From Isoetes taiwanensis (lineage: Eukaryota > Streptophyta > Lycopodiopsida > Isoetales > Isoetaceae), in NCBI GenBank assembly GCA_021234155.1, contig JAJEKV010000053.1:5054488-5118487 (forward strand): a stretch of DNA of 64,000 nucleotides, given 5' to 3'. The notes beneath the pieces are model-generated. The model searched no databases. It was not told the origin of the DNA and saw only the letters and a program-made list of their open reading frames with translations. Within the stretch, counting starts at the first letter, position 1, and each line of letters starts with the position of its first letter. Made by a program: the position numbers and the translations under genes. Below, one piece after another: positions 20,501-30,923 of the stretch.

Positions 20501-22328
20501 AATAGGAACAGATGTAACTACTTATATTAGACTGCACGAATGGAAAACAGTTGCAAGAAAAATCTCTCTTGGTAGGACAAACTTAGGGGAATCCAAAAAC
20601 TGGACCTGAAAGAGGTGTGCGTCTCTGCTGCAAGGATGGGTAACGTTGGGCTAAATTTCAGATTCATGTTTAAAAAAGGAGAAAAGTGGTGCCAAAATAG
20701 GTGCCAACCCTATGCATGTACACTTTCAAGAAAATAAAAAGTAGCACACGGCACTTTCTATGTTCTTTCAGAGTTCCTTTACTTCTTGTTCTTCTAAACA
20801 ATTCCAAGATGATCTTGGCATCTAAAGACACCATCATCACATGCTAAGTCACCCTATTATTACAAATGATGAACTCAAAAACTTTAAATATGATAGAGGC
20901 ATGAAATTGCATAATAGAAAAGGTTACCTACTTCTTCTCCATTTGTGAGCAGCAAATTTACAGGATCTAAATCCGCAAGAGCGAGACTTAGAAGATCATA
21001 CCAAGCACAGCCCCTCACAGCAAATATTCCAGTATCAAGAAGAGCGTTAGAATTAATGTCTAATGCACCCTTCTTCACCAGCTCCTCTTCAGTGGGCTTT
21101 TGTAATAAATCATCAACAAGTACAGGGGAAATTTCCCCTTTCTTACACGGCAAGATAACACCATGCCTCCTTGCTATGTCCACGGTGGCAGGAACAGTGA
21201 CAACAATGGCGCCATTTTCAGGGAGATTTATATTTGAAGCATTAAAACAAGGAAGAACATCTCCTGTCATGATGAACAAGCCACCTACAATTTATCCAAG
21301 CAACCTTATTAGTCGGTTAAACCTATTTAGCTAAACCTCCTTTAAACATTATTCCAACCTATTTAGCACTTGCTTTCACTAAATACCATCCTTTAATAAT
21401 TACAAGATGCGTTTCAAATGCATTTTAAACAACTTAAATTTTTTTAGCCTGCAAACTATCCACAAAAGAATAGGAATTCAAGTGAAGGCTCCATCTTAAG
21501 CTGTTCAAACATAAATATAAAGCAGGAAATGAATGCACCTGCTTCCTTAAACGGCTGAACTGCATGAGATGAGATGGCGAGAATGTGGTCGATGAGAAGT
21601 GGAACAGGCCCATCTGGATCTTCCTCTGCCAAGAAGGGAATAGGCAAAAAAATCTTTCCAATTGCATTTGCCCAAGGCAGCCGCTTTGAATCCCCACCGG
21701 CATGAAGGAGTAGTATCTTCATTCCAGCTAATGAGCTCCGACTTGCATCTTTATTCAATGATGACTGGTTGCATTGAAGGGAAACTCAGTACGTTGAGCA
21801 ATATGGATTCAAAGTGAGATTTGTTCTGGAGTATAATTCTACACTTGAAAGGTTATAGATCCCTGAGTAAAATTCTATGAAGGAACCTCAGTGTGTTGAA
21901 AAAAATTACATTGGTGCATTGTAGGAAGATAATAATAAACAAAGTTGCTAGATTTAAAACGAACTCCAGCAAAATTCCCAAAGTAGAATTGATATACATA
22001 AAGTTTGGCAACAAACCTGAGTTTGCAAAAGCTTGCCTAGTGCACGAAGAGCTGCTAAAGTAGCACCGCCGGAGCCAATTCTTCTACCCTCTGGATCTGG
22101 GACAGCAAGCACTATTGTTGCAGAGGAGATGCGCTCTAACGTTTTGGCCCTCTCCAGATGCATCTGATAAAGTTGTGCCTGTTCAGGACTAGCTGCTGTC
22201 AGCAGAATGGCATCCCAGGTAGGCACTCTTGAAGGGCATCTCACTGATAATCTGAGATTTCGCCATGAATTTTGAAGAATTGATTCTGCGTCCATTCTTT
22301 CAAATTCATGACCAGGATCACCACCCAT
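17571..22328 (-). CDS. FKP: Bifunctional L-fucokinase / GDP-L-fucose pyrophosphorylase
   Basis: Salvages free L-fucose in the cytosol: the C-terminal kinase makes fucose-1-phosphate and the N-terminal guanylyltransferase makes GDP-L-fucose for cell-wall and glycoprotein fucosylation. Seven exons join in frame with GT-AG introns: 22328-22017, 21764-21539, 21284-20932, 20446-20340, 20083-19062, 18698-18043, 17966-17571. That gives 3072 nt, 1023 residues, close to the roughly 1055 of known plant FKP. Pyrophosphorylase motifs: GRRIGSGGATLAAL (about 81-94) and HAGGDSKRLPWAN (125-137). Kinase (GHMP) motifs: LPVRVDFVGGWSDTPPW (687-703), the ATP loop GSGLGTSS (795-802), GGGWQDQVGG (839-848) and KLVGAGGGGF (978-987). 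No stop or frameshift. The gene lies wholly within the putative inverted interval, so its own promoter (upstream of 22328) moved with it. The acceptor of exon 6 (18698) is the least certain boundary. Confidence 0.95.
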
Positions 22329-23050
22329 GATCCAAACTCAGCTCCCCAATTGCTTCTTCAGCTGGACTGGGTTGCTCAAATTTACGGTGAATTCTGTTCA
22401 ATTCTTGTTATGCTTAGCTCAGTGTAGAATATTCTTAAAGAATATATTAAAACACATAAGGTAGATATCCTGTACAAGAATGGATAGCCAAAAGTCAAAA
22501 CCTGTCCTCGTCTCAGCCGGAAATTCTTAGATTGCATCAACATACAGGACTACAATAAAAGTCTTACCTTGTTCTGCTTTAGTAGTTATTAATATACACA
22601 TCCGATTTAGTTTGACATATTTTGAATCCAAGGTGTTGAGAAAAGCATCAGTTATGAAATACCATTACGTCTGGGGCTCTGTTTTACGACTCTACTCAAT
22701 CTGTACATTTTTCCTCCAGGAATATAAAAACCTTTGGGCTGTCTACTATAGTCGTCCAAGTTACTATTCAAAAACGCTGCCTTCCCATCCATCGGGTCAA
22801 TTTCCAAATCCCTTTAAACAGAAAAACCTAGGATGACTCAAAATGGGATGTTGCTTTTGCTATCTATTTCTAGAAGTTAGAGGGGGTGAAAATATGTTTT
22901 TCCTAGTTTTGGTGATCCCCTTGCGGGACTGCCCTTCCCGCAGATTTCCAAGGACCCATTTCGGGTACCTGGCGATCTCAGGTACTTTTCGAGTGATCCC
23001 AGCCGTCCGTCCCTTGGGATCATCCTAGTCATCCAATTAATACCTTTCGG
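22329..23050. other. FKP upstream region
   Basis: Intergenic sequence upstream of the FKP start codon; it should hold its promoter and 5' UTR. I can identify no specific element. GC-rich sequence begins near 22900. Confidence 0.4.
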
Positions 23051-23285
23051 TGGAATCACATCCCATAAATATTGCCCGACAGAATCACCAACGTTTTATC
23101 CCACCCGATGGGACCACAGATATTCTATCCCGCCAGAAGGTATCACCCACCGAAATATTCTCCTCGGTGGAATCCCCAATGGCATATTCCACCAGCGGAA
23201 TAATCTTCCAGATATTCCGCGAGATGGAATCACCAGCATCTTGATTCCTCGCGATGAAATCACCACATTGTAATTCCCTCAAAAG
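23050..23285. repeat. Degenerate short tandem repeats
   Basis: Recurrent phrases built from ggtggaatcacc/ggaatcaccac and atattc with variable spacing, like a decayed satellite with a unit of about 30 bp. No coding frame is credible here. Confidence 0.5.
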
Positions 23286-23335
23286 GCACCCCACAATACG
23301 GGAATCCATGAGCCAGCCTGCCATCTGATATCTAG

Positions 23336-23360
23336 AATACAATAGAATAGAATAGAATAG
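23336..23360. repeat. (AATAG)n microsatellite
   Basis: About four to five tandem copies of aatag. Confidence 0.9.
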
Positions 23361-23433
23361 ATTTTTTAACGTCCATGAAGACCAAGAGGCCATGGGACCC
23401 ATACAATGGCCTAGTACAACCATTACTACTATG

Positions 23434-23485
23434 TGACGTTCCAGCACAGTATACGGTCCCAGGACGTATAAGCCTCGTCACGCGT
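23434..23485. repeat. LTR-end-like fragment
   Basis: tgtgacgttccagcacagtatacgg strongly resembles the outer end of LTR-B at 900 (tgtgacgtcccctactcgtatacgg). Only about 50 bp can be compared, so this is a short remnant of that LTR superfamily. Confidence 0.4.
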
Positions 23486-23619
23486 ACACGCCACCTCAAC
23501 TGACGTGTACGCCGACAGGTAGCCAAGCGGGTAGCCCCTAGGGGGCAACTTGCAAGGTATGTGCATTTCAGTGTTGTCACGTACTTAGTGTACGGTACCG
23601 GTACAGTACGTCTTCCAAG

Positions 23620-24328
23620 CAGGGTTGCCCTTAAGGCCAAATTTGTCTGAGCATAATTTAGAAGGTCGGGCGAATAATAGAGTTGCAAGATTAGTTATGC
23701 TGGCGAATGTTTTCTAGACATGAATGTTTTTTATAGAAATCTAGGCAAATCATGGCCAATACTATTTTGCAAAGATTTAAGTGTCTTTATTCTCCAAGTG
23801 CAATTTCTGTGGTGAAATTTTATTCACCAACATCCATATTTAATCAAGGACATAAATACATTATAAATATAGTTGCATGATGCAATACCACAACTTAACC
23901 TTTGCAAATGAGAACGTGGCTTATCCTTGTAGGTAAAACAAATCTATTAAAAGGGAGGTCTGTGAAAAAATGCTCTCCAGTGCATGCTTAGAATATTTGA
24001 AACATAATAGCTACAAAAATAACTCTTAAAATTATCATATGTACCTAGATGGATATGGAGAATAGATTAGGTTATGAAGAAAGCCTAGAATATTAGGCAA
24101 TTCCTTAAGAAATCTTCGAGAAGGAGGATACAGGATAAGGCGAATCCATATTTATGACGCTTAGTGGATGTGGCGAATTTTCAAGTGGAGCGAGATTTAG
24201 TTGTAGAAAAGTTGGCTAATTTTATATTTTTCATCTATAACGGGCCCTACTAAACCATAGCATCAAAATTTCTCGATACCCTTAAAAAATAGCCTTTTGG
24301 CGAACTTTCGTCCTTAAGGGCTACCCTG
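23620..24328. mobile_element. Non-autonomous hAT element with 8-bp target duplication
   Basis: Terminal inverted repeats CAGGGTTGCCCTTAAGG (23620) and, read inward from 24328, CAGGGTAGCCCTTAAGG. Flanked by a perfect 8-bp direct repeat CTTCCAAG at 23612-23619 and 24329-24336. A CA(G/T)GG-type end and an 8-bp duplication are hAT hallmarks. It is 709 bp, with no coding frame. The inserted target is the gtac-rich tract upstream of the hAT transposase gene. Confidence 0.88.
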
Positions 24329-24336
24329 CTTCCAAG

Positions 24337-24774
24337 GTACTATACCTTTTACGTACTGCAGAGTTTTTGCGTACTTTATGTACGTTTCAAGATGGTTGTT
24401 CTAATTTTTGTACAGTACGTACAGTACGTTAAGTACTTCTATAATATAAAGTTCTTTGTGTACTTCTTGCAATTTTGATCTTTAAGACTAAACTTTTAGA
24501 AGGTGTTAGAAAATACATTTACATTGTAAGCATTTAGAAAATGGCCATTTGACTTCAATAAAATGTTTAAAACCTTCAAATACTAAGTATAAAAGTAGTG
24601 ATAACAGCAAAGAAATTGAAGTATTTGGTCCTTGAAATTCTAGAAGCTAATCCAACAAACACAAATACAAAGACAGCAAAAATAGCAACAAATAAGCAAA
24701 GTTATAGCTGCCAATTTTAACTTAGTACTTTTTCAGCAAAAGAAATAAAGAAAAAACAGCAAGGAAACATAATT
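24337..24774. other. AT-rich tract next to hAT gene
   Basis: Starts with several gtac/acgt palindromic phrases that continue the tract seen before 23612. Such clustered short motifs resemble subterminal transposase-binding repeats of hAT elements. The rest is plain AT-rich sequence. Confidence 0.35.
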
Positions 24775-27521
24775 TTATTCTTCTCCATCTTCCTCGCCAT
24801 CATCTTCAGATTCAGTTTCAGTTGAGGCCACTTCCTCCTCTTCCGTATCCTCTTCTTCATCATCTTGACTCTCCTCTAGCTCCTCAACAAGTAGAAATTC
24901 TTCATCATCAATACCTTCTACTGTTCTAGATGTTTCTGCAGTAGTGGCAGCAGCCGTAGTAGACCTTGTTTACACTCTTCTAATAGGTGCAGCTGTACTA
25001 ACAACACCACGTGGCCTACGACGACCTCGTCTACTTCTAGAAGCTCGTGACGTGGATGCAGCAGCTCTAGACATGCTTCTTGTCGTTCTTCTCAAGCTCA
25101 TGGTCTCTTCAAAGTATGTTTGGTAGAACTCTCGATTAAGCTCATCAGCTTCTGTTGGAGGGGGCAACTCTGGAGTCTTTTCAACATCAATTTCGAGCGG
25201 ATTAACCTACAATAATCACCAAGTAACAATTGAATAGGAACAAGAACTATGCAACTTAAAATTTAAATAGAAACGATAGAAGAAAAATACCTGCATTGGG
25301 GATGTGTTGATTGTTTCAAATTTACGAACAAGTCTTAAATTTTCTCGAACAAAAACCAAACGCTCAAGCTGCGCTGGTTTAAACCTATTTCTTAGTTTTG
25401 TATGCGCAAGAGCATGTGCATTCCAATTCCTCTCTGCTGCCCCAGAAGAACAGTCCTAAATCATAAATAAATTAGACATTTCTATGATCTGATTATTGAA
25501 TTTACTCCATATTTTAGCTAGACAAAGAAATGAACAAAAAGAAGTACAGTACTCTACCTGTGATAAGACCCGCACGGCTATGTTTGAAGTTTTGGGGTTC
25601 TGCCACCAAATGTCTCCCACCATGTAACAGGCCTGCGCATTGAGATCTCTTCTCGTGCCAATGTATAGCTAAACGATCCCGTGCCATTGCGATATTCGTG
25701 AAGCTCACGAAATAGGACGTCACAATCTTCAGTTGAATATAATCTCTGTGTGTATTGCATCCATGCATCCAATAAATCAGCACTTAAAAAGCTGGCTTCC
25801 TCTCTCCATAAAGGATGCAAAATATGAGCGACAAGGTGAATGGGTTTTCTAAACCATTCCCAACGCTCGTCAACCAATTTCAAGACATCTTCAAACCTAT
25901 ATTATGGCATGGCAGCAATACACATTAAGCAAATCAGAAATCAGCAATACAAACATGAGCAAATCAGCAAATTACAATGAAAAAACAGCAAATTGCAATC
26001 AGAAATCAGAAATTAAAATCAGAAATCAGCTTACTTGGATTTATTTGCATGATCTTCTTCCATCCCCTTTGATAATGCCTCTTTGCTCCTTCGCATAAAT
26101 TCATACAATAGCCCGATAGTTGATCCTTCCTTATCAGTTAAGCGCAATACACTATATAATGGACCCATTACCCTTAAGACAATATGGAAAGAGGGTAAAG
26201 TTGCAGGATCAAGAATAAAACGTTTCACATTCATTGCATCAGATTTCTTACTATCCGGCCAATTATTCCAATGATCACTTACCACCGTTTGCTCAAGAGC
26301 ACTCCAAACTTTATGGAGGCGTGCCAATACAATATAAATTACTCCAAATCTTGTTTTGCACGGCCTCAAGATGGCATGACTACTAAATGAGTTGAAGATC
26401 TTCCTTGCAGTTCTTTTCTTTCCAAAGAGTCTCACAATAGTATTTGCTTTTGTGACAACATTTTTCATCCATGGGAGCTCACCGATATCTTGTAATAAAA
26501 GATCTAGACAATGAGAGGCACATGGTGTCCATACTAGATGTGGAAACTCATCTTCAAGCAAAGTTCCCATGCGCACACAATTGGAAGCATTATCCGAAAT
26601 GACTTGCACAACATTTTCACTACCAACCTCTTTGATTACCTCTGATATTTTTTCTGCCAGCCATGTACTATCAGTCCTAATACTAACATGGCTGCAATCA
26701 ATGGACTTGAAAAACATTGTTCCATAACAGCAGGATACCAATACATTAATCAGCTGCCTGTGGCATACATCAACCCACCCATCAGTCAAAATAGTGCATC
26801 CATATTTGGGCCACAATGCCCTTATCTTCCCCGTCTTTTGCTGCAATGTTTGCATTTCAGATTTTAATCCTTTATTCCGCATATAATTGTAAGTAACACC
26901 ACTATACTTATCTCCTACTTGAGAAAACGCCTCTAACATATTTCTCCAGCATGGCAATTTTAACAAATTGAAAGACAAATTGGCCTCGACAATGCACCTC
27001 ATTTCCATCACATTTGCATATCTCTTCTTTTGCATTTGCATGACATTTCCTTTTTTTAAAGTTTGTTGTTTGCCATGTGGTCTTGATGGAAGATGTCTCT
27101 CTCTATTGATACAAGGAGAAGGAGAAGGACAAACTGCTGCTATTTCTGAATTAGAAACACTCTCACACATAGATGACATCGCTGGAGAATTAAAGTTACC
27201 AACATAATGTGTTGCTGCTGCAGCAGCTATATTTTCCCCATACGAACATCCAATTTCCATGCCTAATTCTTCCTCACTTTCACTTATGGATGGGACACTA
27301 CTACCACGTTCAGCTTTTGCTTCCTTCTTGATGTCCTCGGGTACTTGTGCACAAGCATTGGTCCCATATTTTGAAATCCCTCCGAGGTGAGCAGTCAATC
27401 TTGTTTTAGTTCCTGTAATACGCACGCCACAAAACTTGCAATCCCAAGCTCGATCTCCATTGGCTTGCTTGACGATGTTAGTGCAACACTTGCTCCACAA
27501 ATGGGACTCTTTACGTGGCAT
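24775..27521 (-). pseudogene. BED zinc finger / DUF659 / hAT transposase
   Basis: Four exons: 27521-26035, 25896-25558, 25455-25291, 25206-24775. They total 2423 nt, one short of 808 codons. The first exon starts with a BED-type finger (WDCKFCGVRITGTKTRLTAHL, residues 27-47) and then DUF659 (GCTILTDGWVD and the VVQVISDNASNCV and TPCASHCLDLLL motifs). The third exon has the hAT dimerisation signature (ERNWNAHA then TKLRNRFKPAQLERLVFV). The last exon codes a basic Arg-rich part and an acidic tail. A missing base at about 25603 and an in-frame TAA at 24970-24972 inactivate it, though little else is lost, so inactivation is recent. Matching terminal repeats were not found on the right. Confidence 0.82.
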
Positions 27522-27529
27522 TTTGCTGC

Positions 27530-28255
27530 TAGTTTAGAAGCTCATTAGAAAGCCAAACTAAGAATTGAAACTTAATCTTTCCATTCTCTAATATGCAGTA
27601 AACTCAGATTCCTTTACCTTATTAAGCTTTCAATTGCTACAAATTAACAGTTCCACTAGAGAGTACCTGTTTGCATTGAATGCATGCACAAAGCAAAAGC
27701 CAAAATTCAGAGTATGAAAGAGAAAGCATAACTGGTGCATCTTATGAAATAACGCAGCTGTAATAAAAAATTCAGATTTGCATAGATGCTTGCAATAAAG
27801 ACATGGGCAGCAGCATTTTCAGGATTCATTTGAACTAGCTTCTGAAATCATCGAAACAATCGATTCATTTGTTACAAAACTCCAACTCTTGAATCTGAAG
27901 GTGATAAATAATTTAAATAAACCCTCACGATGATTCCCCATACCTCGTTTCTAGAAGGAATTAAAAGCCTACTTAAATATGTGAAAATGGGTCCTGATCT
28001 ACATATGTGAAAGTTTGCATAAAAAATGTGTCCTGTTCTACTCAGTCAAGAAGGATCTGTTCGAGGAATTTGTAGGGAGTGAGCAATACCACCACCTAAA
28101 TTTGATGCAAATTCAGCAAATAGCATATTTATGCACATCTGTCACGCTGTCTATGAAAAGAAGATTTTTACAAGATGCCAGGCATCAGATCAGCAGCCAT
28201 TCAGGATATTCCTATTAGTTTTGAATTTGCTCAATATTTTTATGTGCCTAAACAC
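27530..28255. other. No gene recognised
   Basis: AT-rich. The last part (28015 onward) may hold remnants of the transmembrane domain exons of the ABCB fragment that follows, but I cannot support this residue by residue. Confidence 0.35.
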
Positions 28256-28259
28256 CTCC

Positions 28260-29093
28260 ATAGCAAACTATAGAGAGACAAAAATAGATTCAGATGATAA
28301 AGGTGGCGAGAGGCCAGGCAAAATAAAGGGTGATATTGAGCTGTCTAATGTGTACTTCTATTATCACGCTTGCGTCAGGAAGTTATGATATTCAAAAATT
28401 TTTCTGATTGATCTGGGAAACTGTGGCTCTTGTAGGACAAAGTGGATCAGGAAAATCAACTATCATTGGCCTTGTAGAACGATTTTATGATCTAGTGGAA
28501 GGACAAGTGAGGATTGATGGAAAGAATTTAAAAGGCATACATTTGCAATCCCTAAGAAAGCAAATCGGTCTTGTTAGCCAGGAACCCATACTCTTTGCAT
28601 TATCAATAAGGAGAACATTGCATATGGGACGGGACAATCCAACAGACGCGAGAGATTATGGCATTTGCAAGTCTGCCAATGCACATACGTTTATTAGGTA
28701 TTTTTCTAGATTAAACAAAGTTTAAAAACTTGGATTTGTAAAACATAAATTGATGCTCTTTTCGCAGTTCTTTACGATGGTTACAATACCTTTCTTAGGG
28801 GAGCGGGGTGTTGACTTTACGGTGGCTAGAAACAACGTATTGCAGACCCTTCTATTTTACTCCTTGACGAAGCCACCAGTGCACTTGATGTGGAATCCGA
28901 ACGCCTTGTGCAGGAAGCACTTGATCAGTTGATGGTTGGAAGGACAACCATTGTTGTTGCTTATAGGTTGTCAACAATTCGGAATTGTGATGTAGTAGCT
29001 GTGATTCAAGACGGAACCATTCTGGAACAAGGGACACACCAGGAGTTGCTTGGGAAAAGGGGAGCTTATTTCTATCTTGTAAACCTGCAATGA
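28260..29093 (+). pseudogene. ABCB-type ABC transporter, C-terminal nucleotide-binding domain
   Basis: Only the last nucleotide-binding domain remains. KGDIELSNVYFYY opens it. The Walker A loop GQSGSGKST lies near 28440, and the Q-loop region reads IGLVSQEPILFA. After an intron-like stretch (about 28697-28768) the sequence restarts. The ABC signature LSGGQ reads L-Y-G-G-stop, and the following ARAILK-like helix is missing. Walker B and D loop return in another frame as [22 protein letters not shown], ending AYFYLVNLQ and TGA at 29091. Stop, deletion and frameshifts make it a pseudogene. Confidence 0.85.
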
Positions 29094-29176
29094 GTAATAA
29101 TAGAACAGCTATGATTGTTGTTTCACATTTATGTCCTAAAGGAATGCTATAAAACATGCGGAATCAGCTAGCTTAC

Positions 29177-29313
29177 CATCATGTGATGGATCTAGGAATT
29201 TACGGAGGCGGGCTTGGGTAAAAAAGGAAATCGCTGCTGCCACAGCACTTGCACCTTGAACTGCAGCATGTTCTCCACACAAAATAGCTTTTGCAAGGCC
29301 TCAAAGTGTTCAC
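29177..29313 (-). pseudogene. Mevalonate kinase exon fragment
   Basis: The minus-strand exon is bounded by TTATAG and GTAAGC. After a one-base insertion in an A run, it reads KAILCGEHAAVQGASAVAAA followed by ISFFTQARLR. This is the N-terminal APGKxILxGEHAVVxG region of mevalonate kinase (GHMP family, isoprenoid pathway). The insertion breaks the PGK box (RPCK + A + AILCGEH). No other mevalonate kinase exon is recognisable nearby, so this is an isolated fragment. Confidence 0.65.
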
Positions 29314-29444
29314 CTATAATTTGCGACGAACAAAATGAGAAACAAAAAGACTTAAGACTTATGTTACTGATTGAAAATTTTGAGAAGCAGCTCAAGGATT
29401 AAATGTCCACCACATTGAACATTAAAGACATAATCAAAATCTAC

Positions 29445-29800
29445 CTGGCCAGTTCTAAATAGGATGATCAGAGGCTTCCACCCAGCAACAAGAGGTTGAT
29501 CAGAAGCTTGAAGTAGATCTTCTGCTTCTTCCAAATATCCTGCACGACCAAGAAGTATAATGGTTTCCTTCTGGTATCAGGCATGAATTTCCAAACAGAG
29601 ATAAAATATTCCAAGGTAAGAATAAACTTTGCTCGAATGAAATGGAGGCTGAAACACATTGCAGTCCTCGATTTTGGCATTAAAGACAAGAAAACAAGAA
29701 AACTTAAGCAGATGAAGGCGTGTGGATGCTCTTACCTGGCAAATCCGTGAAGAATACATGACCCTATTGCTTCTTGATCCATCCTTCATGCTCTGCGGCT
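29445..29800 (-). pseudogene. Pentatricopeptide repeat protein fragment
   Basis: A minus-strand exon ending at 29445 before GTAGAT reads ETIILLGRAGYLEEAEDLLQ then VAGWKPLI. This is the LLGRAG-LDEAE-WxxLL signature of plant PPR proteins (usually organelle RNA factors). A short upstream piece at 29736-29790 starts MKDGSRSNRVMY. Far too short for a working PPR gene. Confidence 0.55.
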
Positions 29801-30073
29801 GGTATCATTGTTTAATCTCCTCTCATAGTCTCGATTCTAGTCTCGATTCTACTCTGTAGCAAGAACCAGCAACAACGAGAAGAGAAATTTCTTGGGCGGC
29901 TCGAGCACGCAGACTTAGGGTTTTTTTAGGGCACATAAACGTTAGGAGGCCAAAATTACACTATAGTATGGTCTAAAACCCCAATAATTTTTTTTTTTCT
30001 TTTACCCTACACCTTGAAGGTGCGAGGCGTCTTTGTGCACGGCCCTAGGTGCTTTGGGCGTACACAATCGTAG

Positions 30074-30923
30074 TGTAATGCCAGACGTAAACAACAACTT
30101 GGTGCATTTATTAATGTGCACATTTACCAATGTGCACATTTATCTAGGTGCACATTTTCCCATGTGGACACTTTATGCCACCTAGTCATTAAAGGCAAGT
30201 GGGCCACACCCAATTATCCCACATGCTTAAAGGGATAAATGGAAACCCTAGCCCTAAACCCTTGTCTATTTAGGTAGGAGAAACCCTAACTTGCCATTTT
30301 CGTTCATAGGGTTTTAGAGCTCTGTTTTGCTTGCTCCAGGAGTCAAAACCGCCTCCCAGACTCTGTCTGAGCGATTTGACTCATTAGTTTCCCCTTTTAG
30401 CTCCATCTTCTAGCAGCCCGGCCCGGGGATGGTCGAAGGAGAGCGAGGAGGAGCGAGCCAAGGATCAGGTATTTAGTCAATTTAATAGCATAAACCGTCC
30501 TTCAGTCTTTGTATCAGTAGGTTTAGCCTATTAAATTACCCATAGCAGCCATTTAGATTCCCAGTTAGCAGACTCTAACTAAAGAACCTAACTCTATGAT
30601 ATAGATTAGATCTAGTTCTTTAGTTCTTCTCTGATGTATATGGATGATGTATCTCTGTCAACTCATTGTATTGGGAAGGGGGGTAGAGACCCTAAAGCTT
30701 AGTAGTTGATGCTCCTAGAGTAGCCTCTCTAGCACACTGTAGATTCGGCCTGTGTACAAGAACCACACCTGGTTGTGGGTGAAGGGGCCAGACTGGCTAA
30801 GAAGGAGGTTCGTGTTCTGACTCTTGAACGATCCCTCTGGTGTGTAAGGCCTACCGGGGATCATTATGACTAGGTCTAATGGCTTGCCACTGAGTGCGGG
30901 TAAGGCATGGGCTCGACACCCGT
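30074..30923 (+). repeat. LTR-B, 5' part
   Basis: Resembles the first part of the chromovirus LTR (for example cattgtattgggaaggg followed by gtagagacc and atgctcctag). It ends at 30923 exactly where the chromovirus LTR begins with TGTGACG, preceded by CCCGT. Together with 900-1531 it would make one LTR of about 1.48 kb. The 5' boundary (TGTAATGCC at 30074) is a guess. Confidence 0.55.

Noticed and set aside
28408-28725. A working ABC transporter gene
   Set aside because: The signature motif contains a stop, a helix is deleted and the frame shifts before Walker B.
900-30923. LTR-B as a solo LTR with its own target duplication
   Set aside because: The bases outside its supposed ends (tagta at 895-899 and cgtag at 30069-30073) do not match as a duplication, so either the 5' boundary is wrong or it is not a solo LTR.
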